Source: Psychrobacter sp. JCM 18902
GTDB taxonomy: Bacteria > Pseudomonadota > Gammaproteobacteria > Pseudomonadales > Moraxellaceae
DNA length: 8,413 bases
Direction: 5' to 3'
Assembly: GCF_904846615.1 (NCBI RefSeq)
Contig: NZ_CAJHBK010000004.1
Coordinates: 1 to 8,413 of the forward strand
In this document: positions 1 through 6,353 of the stretch, piece after piece
Numbering within the stretch: the stretch's first letter is position 1
How the letters are laid out: the number at the start of each line of letters is the position of its first letter
Notes under the pieces: generated by a model
What the model saw: the letters and a program-made list of their open reading frames with translations, nothing else
Database searches by the model: none
What the model was told of the DNA's origin: nothing
Position numbers and translations under genes: made by a program

Positions 1-527
1 TTGAAGTCGAAATAGCGGCGTACGAACAGACTATTAACAAGATGAAGGAAATGGAAGGTTGTCATGAAGATTATGATTTTGTTCTCGTTCCTACTATCAA
101 TTCGTCACCAAAACTAATAAAAGATAGTATTAGAACGATTGAGAAGCTAATAGAAATCGGCATACCATCTAGCAAAATTAGGGTTTTATTTAACAAAGGG
201 ACTCACAACAACGATTATTTTGAAATACTAACAAACAAACTTGATGAACTTAAAGTACCTTACGATTTAAGGGCGCAAGTTAAAAGCTATGATTTTTATG
301 AAAAGTTAGATACGTTAGACATCAAATATGATGACGTTACAGAAAGTAAATATAAAAAAAATAGAGAGCAAGTAGATCTTTTGAAAAATCGACTTAGCTT
401 AGACATAGGTACGCATAGAGCATCACAAGCTTACTTCGTTGAAGTAGTTTCTGTTCAGAGAAGTATTTTGGCATCAAGACAAGCACATGATGAGGTCTTT
501 GATATGCTATTTAGCAAGTCTGCTTGA
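1..527 (+). CDS. stbB: StbB-like plasmid partition ATPase, C-terminal part (continues from 8413)
   Basis: The frame is already open at base 3, well before the first ATG at 42, and joins exactly to the frame leaving the right edge: the split codon is G at 8413 plus TT at 1-2, a valine. In the joined protein this part holds residues 82-256. Residues 106-114 (YDFVLVPTI) and 142-147 (RVLFNK) resemble the core beta-strands of ParA/MinD-type ATPases, where the second strand ends in a motif reading out the nucleotide base. The C-terminal 60 residues are helical with many charged residues. The gene ends at TGA 525-527 and is followed 15 bases later by a strong terminator hairpin. Treating ATG 42 as the start would leave a protein without a P-loop, which argues for the joined gene. 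Confidence 0.7.
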   Translation, partial: EVEIAAYEQTINKMKEMEGCHEDYDFVLVPTINSSPKLIKDSIRTIEKLIEIGIPSSKIRVLFNKGTHNNDYFEILTNKLDELKVPYDLRAQVKSYDFYEKLDTLDIKYDDVTESKYKKNREQVDLLKNRLSLDIGTHRASQAYFVEVVSVQRSILASRQAHDEVFDMLFSKSA

Positions 528-542
528 ACAGCCCAGGTATAG

Positions 543-570
543 AAAAAGCCACCTGCATTGGTGGCTTTTT
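543..570. terminator. Bidirectional Rho-independent terminator
   Basis: Perfect 11-bp inverted repeat AAAAAGCCACC (543-553) and GGTGGCTTTTT (560-570) around a 6-base loop TGCATT. The stem is GC-rich at the loop and ends in A and T tracts, so either strand gives a hairpin followed by U residues. It lies between the 3' ends of the stbB-like gene (plus) and the methyltransferase gene (minus) and should stop transcripts from both. Confidence 0.92.
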
Positions 571-599
571 AGTACCAAAAATCATTTACCATAATCTAT

Positions 600-1805
600 C
601 TATACATTGATAAGCTGTTTACCGATTCTTTCGACTATAGGTACTACCAGCGCATTACCCATCGCAAAATATCTAAATTTATGCGGCATTCCAGTATCTG
701 TCCAGTTATCTGGAAAACCATTTAGTCTTTCGCACTCGATAGGGGTTAATAATCGGAGTTTCCCTGATGTTTTATCAACAACAACGTGGCTGCTGCGATT
801 GACACTAGACTCGCTGGTTAATATTGTACGAGCTGGTACATCTATATTGTCAGGAAAGCTCATGCCACCTTCAGCGTAGAAGTAAGGTTCTCCATTAGGC
901 TTTATACGAGGTATTTTTTTAGCGCCTTTTAGATACTCCCACTTTTCTAAATTTTGCTTTAGAAAAAACTTTTCATCAACAGCTTCTTCTTCCAAAATGT
1001 CTTTAAGCGGTACAGGATCGACCTTGATTGGCAGAATCTCTGTTGAGAAAATACTACCATCGGCTTGGACTACCCCTGCATTGTAGAATTGACCAGCAAA
1101 TGAGTCTGATAAAGCTTTTAAGTCCTTAAACTTGTCTTTAGATATATCTAAATTACTGGTTTTCTTTGTGTTTACAGCGTCTTCTACAGGGAATGTTTGA
1201 GCAAAGAAACCTTCTTTAATTACCAAATCAGAAGGGTCGGTTTTTGAATAATCAACAATGCTTGCACAGCTCTGTTGACTTGCAAAAATAAATACTCTTC
1301 TACGTCTCTGTGCATAGCCATAATCTGCTGCATTGATGACTCTCCATTCCACACAGTAACCCAAGTCTATAAGACAGCGTAAAATAACTGCAAAATCTCT
1401 CCCTCTTTGCGAAGATGGAGATTTTAGCAACCTATCTACATTTTCGAGTAAAACCCATTTAGGTTTTTTAGACTCGATAATATCTCTTATTTCCCACCAT
1501 AAGACGCCCTTAGTACCCTCGATACCTTTTGCTCCTGTACTCGCTACAGAATAGTCTTGGCAAGGGAATCCACCTACCAGTAAGTCGTGATCCGGAACTA
1601 TATGTTTAACAGTAGCAATATCAGCATTAACATGGTTATCTGAACCAAAGTGTTCTACGTAACAATCAAAAGCGTGCTGTGTCTTCTTATTAGGCTCCCA
1701 TTGGTTCGCCCAAACTGTTTTGAATCGGGTAGATGCTGACTCTAGACCAAGTCTAAAACCACCTACGCCAGCAAATAGCTCTACTACTCTAATATCTTGG
1801 CTCAT
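600..1805 (-). CDS. DNA (cytosine-5)-methyltransferase of a type II restriction-modification system
   Basis: This 401-residue protein transfers a methyl group from S-adenosylmethionine to carbon 5 of cytosine in the recognition site, protecting the plasmid and host from the adjacent endonuclease. The standard motifs occur in order: motif I VVELFAGVGGF (7-17), motif IV GGFPCQDYS (78-86) with catalytic C82, motif VI ENV (121-123), motif VIII QRRRRVFIFA (166-175), then a target-recognition region of about 150 residues. They are followed by motif IX near RTILTSE (326-332) and motif X GNALVVPI (383-390). Length is normal for a single-chain bacterial C5 enzyme. The ATG at 1805 has a weak GGGA site 9 bases upstream. 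It lies 70 bases behind the endonuclease gene, as last gene of the cassette. The Sau3AI-like partner suggests GATC as target, methylated on C; the recognition region itself was not matched to any known one. Confidence 0.95.
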   Translation of the reverse strand: MSQDIRVVELFAGVGGFRLGLESASTRFKTVWANQWEPNKKTQHAFDCYVEHFGSDNHVNADIATVKHIVPDHDLLVGGFPCQDYSVASTGAKGIEGTKGVLWWEIRDIIESKKPKWVLLENVDRLLKSPSSQRGRDFAVILRCLIDLGYCVEWRVINAADYGYAQRRRRVFIFASQQSCASIVDYSKTDPSDLVIKEGFFAQTFPVEDAVNTKKTSNLDISKDKFKDLKALSDSFAGQFYNAGVVQADGSIFSTEILPIKVDPVPLKDILEEEAVDEKFFLKQNLEKWEYLKGAKKIPRIKPNGEPYFYAEGGMSFPDNIDVPARTILTSESSVNRSSHVVVDKTSGKLRLLTPIECERLNGFPDNWTDTGMPHKFRYFAMGNALVVPIVERIGKQLINV

Positions 1806-1875
1806 TACTTAAATCCCATGGTTACGAGGGTTTGTAGACTACCATAGACTTAATTGGGGATCAAGTTTTTTAGTA
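1806..1875 (-). promoter_or_regulatory. Endonuclease-methyltransferase intergenic gap with possible methyltransferase promoter and a GATC site
   Basis: Because the methyltransferase gene lies behind the endonuclease gene, a separate promoter would help protection start early. A weak match on the minus strand is GAGACA (1895-1890), 17 bases, TAAAAA (1872-1867). It would start transcription near 1860, on top of a GATC at 1859-1862, the expected target of the system. Both hexamers match consensus at only four of six positions, so this is tentative. No hairpin terminator separates the two genes, so read-through is also expected. Confidence 0.25.
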
Positions 1876-3273
1876 TTACATATATATACTGTCTCTAAGA
1901 TATGTGTCGTTTAGCCAAAAGCTATGCTTTGTGTAACTAGTCACTTTTGTCAGTGCGTCAGGTACAGGTAAGGGATAAACATCTTGAGTAGTCGTTGCAT
2001 GAGGTCTGATATGAGCAACTTTGCTTTCTGACTTTTTTGGGAAGTAAGTTCTACGTATTTTGCTCGCTTCTACTTTCTTTACAATATTCCCATCTATTAT
2101 TAATTGCTTTGTTTTTAACCATACAGACTTTGCTTCTTGTCTATCTGCATATGGCATGTTCCAAAATAATACCTTATTTAACAATAAGCCTTGCTTGGTG
2201 GTTTTAAAAAACACAAACAAAAATCTTTTTTCGAGTAGTTCGTTAAACTCACTTAACTCCCAACTATCTTCTTTCACTATTGCTTCATACGCAAAAGCAG
2301 GGAAAGAAAGGCTTTCATAAGGGAGGTTTTTATCATCAATTCGGACAGTTTTTATCGTTATATCAGCCTTACTAAACTCTTCAACCTCTTGTTTGCTACT
2401 AACCCCTAGGATTTCCTTAGTCAGCATTGCAAATCTGTGTTTAGCTTTTGGGTTGTAACCGACATTTAGCATATCAGCAATATCTTCTGGAGTTTTACCG
2501 TAATAGGGCTTAAATTTATCCAAAGCTATTCGTTCAATATCATACTCTGCTAACTCTAAATCAGGTGCAGTCACTAATTTTCCGAAGCTACCGTCAGTAA
2601 CTCCTGATAGTTTAGCTAATATATGATTCACATAGCCTGGCTTCAATGAGAAAGCGCGCTGTTTTGCAGGTATATTAGAGTTCGGTTGAGACCTTGTACT
2701 ACTAGAATTTGCGCCTTTAGTACATGCTCCTAAGTAAAATGTATCTCCTTCTGATAGAGTATGAGCCTCGCCATTTTCGACTTTACTCTTTATTAGTTTC
2801 CAATCATGCTCTATTACCTTTAGGTCTTCTGCTGGGAAATTCCATATCCCTACTAACTTAACAATATAGTCCAAAACATTAGTATTCTTCTCATGCAAAT
2901 GAAAAACCAAAAGCATTTCAGCGTTTTTCGTATAAAAAGAACCAGTTCTAAAATTTTGTGTAACCAAATCATTGTAGTCAATAATACTTAGAACCAACCG
3001 CTCTTTTGCTCTCAACTCACCTTTTCTTATAAGCTTCTTAACAGCACCAGACTTTAGCTCTAGACCAGCTTCAGGAAAGTCTGGTTGCGAATTAGAGTCA
3101 AGTTTTTTGTAAAAATAGTATTCTTCGAGTATCTGACCAAACCTACCTTTATTCAGTCTATTTTGATCCAAATCACTAACATCAATGACCTCTCTCAACG
3201 ATTTATCTACTAATTGCGACGCATACTTGAGTATGCTTTCTTTTGAATAGTAATCATAAGGCAAATCAGTCAT
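1876..3273 (-). CDS. MutH/Sau3AI-type type II restriction endonuclease
   Basis: This 465-residue protein should cleave unmethylated double-stranded DNA, most likely before GATC as Sau3AI does. The N-terminal domain carries the MutH-like active site: E51, D65 in QPDFPE, and E72-x-K74 in GLELKSG. The spacing (E51 to D65 = 14, D65 to E72 = 7) is the one I recall for MutH E56, D70, E77 and K79. A second conserved block, YLGACTKGA then AKQRAFSLKPGYV (180-215), is typical of the Sau3AI family. The C-terminal half (about 230-465) looks like a second, degenerate copy of the fold, with D304 and T306-I-K308 where E-x-K would be, as in Sau3AI (489 residues), whose second domain binds DNA without cutting. 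The ATG overlaps the preceding stop as ATGA (3273-3270), with GGAG 7 bases upstream. Family assignment is firm; GATC is inferred. Confidence 0.9.
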   Translation of the reverse strand: MTDLPYDYYSKESILKYASQLVDKSLREVIDVSDLDQNRLNKGRFGQILEEYYFYKKLDSNSQPDFPEAGLELKSGAVKKLIRKGELRAKERLVLSIIDYNDLVTQNFRTGSFYTKNAEMLLVFHLHEKNTNVLDYIVKLVGIWNFPAEDLKVIEHDWKLIKSKVENGEAHTLSEGDTFYLGACTKGANSSSTRSQPNSNIPAKQRAFSLKPGYVNHILAKLSGVTDGSFGKLVTAPDLELAEYDIERIALDKFKPYYGKTPEDIADMLNVGYNPKAKHRFAMLTKEILGVSSKQEVEEFSKADITIKTVRIDDKNLPYESLSFPAFAYEAIVKEDSWELSEFNELLEKRFLFVFFKTTKQGLLLNKVLFWNMPYADRQEAKSVWLKTKQLIIDGNIVKKVEASKIRRTYFPKKSESKVAHIRPHATTTQDVYPLPVPDALTKVTSYTKHSFWLNDTYLRDSIYM

Positions 3274-4013
3274 TTTGACTCTCCAAATAACTCTATCTCA
3301 CCGCTCTCAGCTGTTTTATAGCGTTTTTGGGATGAGTTCCTCGAATTATGTAAGATATAATTCAGGTTGACCACTAGATTTATTGGCTTTTCTGCCAACC
3401 AACCTGTATAAAAAAGCTTAATATAATTATTTAGTTTTATACTTTTTGAGTTTGTTGAGCCTTTTTCCGAAGCTCTTAGCTTTTCCGAAAGCTCTTCACA
3501 GGTAAGCTCTGTTAACACTCTCCCTTCAAATTCATTTAAAAAGCCTTCTGAATCGGGATTCGTTATCTTGCTATTACAGAGCATTGACTGCAAATTACTT
3601 CTATGAACTTTAGTTAGAGTGCATCCTGATATCTCACTTTCATGACTTAGTTTGGTTAAACCATTTTTTAAAAAGATACTAGTTACCAAAAAATAATAGT
3701 AAGTTGTCTTAGTGGCATCGAATAACCAACCCTTTTTTTGTTTACCATTTAACATGTACGATAATTCAAAAGCGAATGTTGGTAAGCTTTTGTTTAAGTA
3801 GGTGAGCTGGGCTTTCTCGTCTATGTTATAGGTGAAGCCATTATTATTGGATGCACTCGAGTAAACTAAATCAACGCCTGCATTTTGTAAGTCAAGGCTT
3901 GTAACCCTTCTCAATGCGCCTTCCATACCGCTAGTTTCATATATCTTGTCTAAATACCTACCCAGTATCTGCTCTTGTTTTAAATCATGGTTAAAGTTAC
4001 TTTCTTGTACCAC
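3270..4013 (-). CDS. Unknown 247-aa protein, first gene of the restriction operon, with possible PD-(D/E)xK nuclease motif
   Basis: I do not recognise a named family. The gene starts at GTG 4013 with a good GGAG site 8 bases upstream (CTCC at 4022-4025 on the plus strand) and ends in a 4-base ATGA overlap with the endonuclease gene, so the two are translationally coupled. Residues 46-69 read GVDLVY, a variable stretch, then YNIDEKAQ. This gives D48 and D65-E66-K67 followed by Q69, an arrangement expected of the PD-(D/E)xK nuclease core. Next come FAFELSY (80-86) and WLFDATKTTYYYFL (96-109), plausible beta-strand and helix of the same fold. The C-terminal 90 residues are basic and asparagine/serine-rich. 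There is no signal peptide or membrane segment. Its position suggests a role in restriction: a second nuclease, a specificity or assembly subunit, or an inactive relative. The motif reading is inference. Confidence 0.8.
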   Translation of the reverse strand: MVQESNFNHDLKQEQILGRYLDKIYETSGMEGALRRVTSLDLQNAGVDLVYSSASNNNGFTYNIDEKAQLTYLNKSLPTFAFELSYMLNGKQKKGWLFDATKTTYYYFLVTSIFLKNGLTKLSHESEISGCTLTKVHRSNLQSMLCNSKITNPDSEGFLNEFEGRVLTELTCEELSEKLRASEKGSTNSKSIKLNNYIKLFYTGWLAEKPINLVVNLNYILHNSRNSSQKRYKTAESGEIELFGESK

Positions 4014-4021
4014 AGCCGATT

Positions 4022-4025
4022 CTCC
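4022..4025 (-). promoter_or_regulatory. Ribosome-binding site supporting the GTG start at 4013
   Basis: The minus strand reads GGAG here, 8 bases before GTG 4013. It is the best Shine-Dalgarno match near the start of the 247-aa gene and decides the otherwise unusual GTG start. Confidence 0.7.
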
Positions 4026-4159
4026 AAAACTTAAAACTATCTAATATAACTCTTAATCAACAAGCAGTCCTATTTTAAAAACAAATAAATGTTCTTATTA
4101 AGACATCATTGGAATACTAGCAAGTGCCTAAAGAAAGAGGGTGGGTAGGAAAAAATCAA

Positions 4160-4219
4160 TTAAGTGAGCCAAGTGAGGTAGTTGTCCACTTAACGTTCTG
4201 AACAGTCCTGCTGTACAAT
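4160..4219 (+). promoter_or_regulatory. Putative promoter and operator of the replication-accessory gene
   Basis: An inverted repeat TTAAGTG (4160-4166) and CACTTAA (4187-4193) encloses a 20-base loop. Within it, AAGTGAG occurs twice in direct order (4162-4168 and 4171-4177). Immediately downstream lies a -10-like TACAAT (4214-4219), with a weak -35 TTAACG (4190-4195) 18 bases before it, inside the right arm. The layout suits a repressor site, perhaps bound by the HTH protein encoded at 4252. The repeats are seen directly; the role is inferred. Confidence 0.4.
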
Positions 4220-4251
4220 GATTAAAAACGTACTTGGATACTAGGTTGACA

Positions 4252-4752
4252 ATGAACATATCGGTGACGAAAGCAGCAAAAGAATGGGGCGTATCAAGAA
4301 CAACAATTTATCAGAAAGTCAACGATGGTGAGCTTTCTAGAACCGCAGACAAGAAAATTGATACTGCCGAGATGCTTCGAGTGTTTGGCGAACCTGTTGC
4401 CAAAAAACGTACTGAACAATCACTGAACACTACGAAAAACACGCACTCTAACAGTCAGGCTGTACAGAACAGTACAGCGCTTGAACACCAATTAGAGCTA
4501 GAGAAGCTGAAGAACGAACACCTACGGCAGCAAGTCAGCGATCAAAAACAGTTGATAGAGAACTACCAACAACAAATCGGTCAATTAAATAAGACATTGG
4601 AGAAAGCCAACGCCAGTATTCACGATTTTGCACAAGTAAGATTGCTAGAGTTCAAACAACCCAAAATTGACGCTGAGCCACAGCCTGCACAAGATATAAA
4701 TACCCCAGCTGAGACTGTTTCTGAGAAGAAAAGAAGACGGTGGTTCTTTTAA
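4252..4752 (+). CDS. Plasmid replication-accessory DNA-binding protein (HTH plus coiled coil)
   Basis: This 166-residue protein has an N-terminal helix-turn-helix, VTKAAKEWGVSRTTIYQKV (5-23), followed by DGELSR, the pattern of small excisionase/MerR-like or replication-associated DNA-binding proteins. Residues about 76-124 (EHQLELEKLKNEHLRQQ onward) form a long coiled coil rich in Q, E, K and L, probably for dimerisation. The chain ends in a basic aromatic tail, KKRRRWFF. Proteins of this build commonly accompany Rep_3 initiators on Moraxellaceae plasmids, usually annotated as a plasmid replication DNA-binding protein; their role is not well defined. I chose ATG 4252, which has AGG 6 bases upstream; an in-frame TTG at 4234 would add six residues but has no ribosome-binding site. 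The gene converges on rep, with only 11 bases between the two stop codons. Confidence 0.8.
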   Translation: MNISVTKAAKEWGVSRTTIYQKVNDGELSRTADKKIDTAEMLRVFGEPVAKKRTEQSLNTTKNTHSNSQAVQNSTALEHQLELEKLKNEHLRQQVSDQKQLIENYQQQIGQLNKTLEKANASIHDFAQVRLLEFKQPKIDAEPQPAQDINTPAETVSEKKRRRWFF

Positions 4753-4763
4753 TCATGGGTTTA

Positions 4764-5705
4764 TCAAAGCTTAAAACCTAATTTATCGAGATAAGGGATA
4801 TAAAAAGCATGCTTACTTTCATCTAATAGCTCAGTTTCGATCCGCTCAGCAAATGCATTATAGTCTTCACCTTGCTTAGCATAGTTAGCCAGCTCACTCA
4901 TTCTCGACAGCTTAGCCGCAAAAACACCCTTTTGTTTATCTGTCATCTTTAAAGGGGTAAGCATATCAGGCGTATCATCGTCTCTCTTTATGCCTGTCAC
5001 TTTCTCAGGCTTATTTTTTATTTTGAATCTGAACGTAAAGCCAACAATCCTACGACCTTCTTTGTGTTGTTCATAAGTCGCTGTAATATTCGTATTATCA
5101 TTAATCTCTTTAATAGCATGGTCTAGGACACGATTTTTAAAATTTCCCATAGTTTTATATTGGTGTTCTTCGATACCCAAACGATTACGTAAATTTTCGA
5201 TTGTAATTGGAGGGGTCTTACCAACACTACTCCACTGCATTAATATTTCAAAGATACGCAATGCGTAAATGCTATTCAGGTCTTTTATTTGTTGTAGCTC
5301 ATACTCTGTATATTTCTCACTAAGTCTTGTTATAAGTGGAATAACGTCGTTTCCAAACATAACCTCTATATACCCACCACCCTCACTATATGAAGCACGT
5401 TGTACAAATCTAGACTTATTTATCTTGTCATGTCCCTTCAGATCCTTGTCAGTCCAAACAAACTCACTTTCATAAAGACTTTCACAAGCAGACTTTAATG
5501 AGCGATAGGCAGTAGTTTTATCACATTCAAAGTGCTTACCGTAATCGGACGCTTTAATACGGTGAATACCTCCAATTTCAGACATACTTCCCTGTTCTCT
5601 CGCTTCAATAATAGCTAAGATAATTACACGCTGAGCGACTAAGTTAATCGCATAACCCGATTCAATAAACGCATTAGCTTTGCTTACTATGCTAGTTCTT
5701 GTCAT
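4764..5705 (-). CDS. rep: Rep_3 family replication initiator protein
   Basis: This 313-residue protein binds the adjacent iterons, opens the origin and recruits the host replication machinery. It begins MTRTSIVSKANAFIESGYAINLVAQRVIILAI in segments typical of Rep_3/RepB initiators, then has two winged-helix domains. The first spans about 1-130, with a recognition-helix-like stretch CDKTTAYRSLKSACESL (61-77). The second spans about 145-230, with YALRIFEILMQW (147-158), ITIENLRNRLGI (167-178), and the closing strand RRIVGFTFRFKIK (218-230). The remaining 80 residues are a variable tail. ATG 5705 is preferred because GGA lies 6 bases before it and the family start fits; an in-frame TTG at 5726 lies inside the operator palindrome. 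A four-codon ORF (5716-5702) overlaps the start as ATGA and may couple translation. Length is normal for the family. Confidence 0.93.
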   Translation of the reverse strand: MTRTSIVSKANAFIESGYAINLVAQRVIILAIIEAREQGSMSEIGGIHRIKASDYGKHFECDKTTAYRSLKSACESLYESEFVWTDKDLKGHDKINKSRFVQRASYSEGGGYIEVMFGNDVIPLITRLSEKYTEYELQQIKDLNSIYALRIFEILMQWSSVGKTPPITIENLRNRLGIEEHQYKTMGNFKNRVLDHAIKEINDNTNITATYEQHKEGRRIVGFTFRFKIKNKPEKVTGIKRDDDTPDMLTPLKMTDKQKGVFAAKLSRMSELANYAKQGEDYNAFAERIETELLDESKHAFYIPYLDKLGFKL

Positions 5706-5714
5706 ATGAAATCC

Positions 5715-5749
5715 ATTTATATACAATTAAATTTTAATTGTATATAAAT
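5715..5749. promoter_or_regulatory. 35-bp perfect palindrome, probable rep operator
   Basis: Arms ATTTATATACAATTAAA (5715-5731) and its exact complement (5733-5749) flank a single T at 5732. The palindrome covers the -10 hexamer, the predicted transcription start and the leader of rep up to its ribosome-binding site. Rep_3 initiators commonly repress their own gene as dimers bound to an inverted repeat at the promoter, so this is the likely autoregulatory operator. The repeat is exact; the function is inferred. Confidence 0.8.
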
Positions 5750-5765
5750 ATACTAGCATTGTAAA
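5737..5765 (-). promoter_or_regulatory. rep promoter
   Basis: On the minus strand: -35 TTTACA (5765-5760), a 17-base spacer, and -10 TACAAT (5742-5737). Each hexamer matches the sigma-70 consensus at five of six positions with optimal spacing. The -10 is inside the palindrome and the -35 abuts the first iteron, so Rep bound at either place could block transcription. The leader before ATG 5705 would be about 25 bases. Confidence 0.7.
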
Positions 5766-5766
5766 T

Positions 5767-5862
5767 ACGTATATCTATGGGTGTATAAACGTATATCTAT
5801 GGGTGTATAAACGTATATCTATGGGTGTATAAACGTATATCTATGGGTGTATAAACGTATAC
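5767..5862. repeat. Replication iterons: four tandem 22-bp repeats and a partial fifth
   Basis: Four identical directly repeated units start at 5767, 5789, 5811 and 5833 with no spacers. Each begins ACGTATATCTATGGG and continues TGTATAA. A fifth copy starts at 5855 but keeps only ACGTATA. Twenty-two bases, about two helical turns, is a usual iteron length for Rep_3 plasmids, and the array sits directly upstream of rep. It marks the probable vegetative origin and sets copy number through Rep binding. Confidence 0.93.
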
Positions 5863-5933
5863 TTATCAATCCTATAAGCCATCAATACCAAAGGATACAG
5901 CCTACGTAAAAGCTTTTAAAAACCTTAAAAACC
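5863..5933. other. AT-rich stretch beside the iterons, possible origin opening region
   Basis: Between the iterons and the stop codon of the 134-aa gene lies an A/T-rich segment. It ends in three tandem 9-bp units TTAAAAACC (5916-5942), which run into the gene end. AT-rich short repeats next to iterons are where Rep_3 origins usually melt, so this is a candidate unwinding element. I see no good DnaA box in it; TTATCAATC at 5863 is a poor match. Confidence 0.4.
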
Positions 5934-6338
5934 TTAAAAACCTTTTTCTCTTATTTCTTTTAATTCTTCTATAGTGAAGAACTTTAATTTAGCTTGGAGT
6001 TCAGCTCCTTGTCTAAACCACTCCCAATAGTTTACAAAAGCATCATAATGTTCACTTATATAATCCATCAGTTGAGAAGTAGAAAGATCGTAGTGATGAT
6101 CTTTCGGTTTAGAGAATCTGGTTAGTTTGCCTTTACTGACATTCACACCAAAATACTGAGCTATCTTCATTGCCCTATATGAATTAATTTGACGCTCTAA
6201 TCTATAACCATCGTAAACACCTAACACATCAAGCTCACTACAACCACAGTCAATGGTATTTATCATATCAATCATACCCTCCACTCTGGCAGAACGAAGC
6301 GCATTATATAGCTGCATATTTTTACGTCTCTTATCCAT
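5934..6338 (-). CDS. Unrecognised 134-aa protein between origin and oriT
   Basis: I do not recognise this protein. The start at ATG 6338 is supported by AAGGA (6351-6347), 8 bases upstream. It is soluble, with no signal peptide or membrane segment. The N-terminus is basic (MDKRRKNMQLYNALRSARVEG), followed by a mixed helical region containing DCGCSE (30-35) and VYDGYRLERQINSYRAMKIAQYFGV (41-65), which could hold a DNA-binding helix pair. An aromatic stretch around YDAFVNYWEWF (98-108) and the charged end FTIEELKEIREKGF follow. The stop codon lies in a 9-bp repeat, so two more in-frame stops follow. The gene sits between two repeat arrays, the rep iterons downstream and a 24-bp-period array immediately upstream, suggesting a role in copy-number control, replication or its own regulation. 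That is inference from position only. Confidence 0.65.
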   Translation of the reverse strand: MDKRRKNMQLYNALRSARVEGMIDMINTIDCGCSELDVLGVYDGYRLERQINSYRAMKIAQYFGVNVSKGKLTRFSKPKDHHYDLSTSQLMDYISEHYDAFVNYWEWFRQGAELQAKLKFFTIEELKEIREKGF

Positions 6339-6353
6339 AATTGATGTCCTTAA

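Noticed and set aside
42..527. A free-standing 161-aa gene starting at ATG 42
   Set aside because: The frame is open back to base 3 and continues the gene leaving the right edge; ATG 42 would be an internal methionine (residue 96) of the joined protein, and no strong ribosome-binding site precedes it.
607..879. 90-aa ORF opposite the methyltransferase gene
   Set aside because: It is the antisense shadow of conserved methyltransferase motifs IX-X and has no independent support.
2920..2950. XerC-like half site TTTTCGTATAA suggesting a pdif module boundary
   Set aside because: It is inside the endonuclease gene, the second arm does not resemble a XerD site, and no second pdif site was found.
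5726..5765. TTG 5726 as the rep start
   Set aside because: It lies in the middle of the promoter palindrome with no ribosome-binding site before it. ATG 5705 has one, and the family start motif fits there.
5767..5854. CRISPR array
   Set aside because: The repeats are contiguous with no spacers and sit before a Rep_3 gene, so they are iterons.
6331..6339. TTATCCATA as a DnaA box
   Set aside because: It is one base off the consensus but overlaps the start codon of the 134-aa gene, is nearly 500 bases from the iterons and has no companion boxes.
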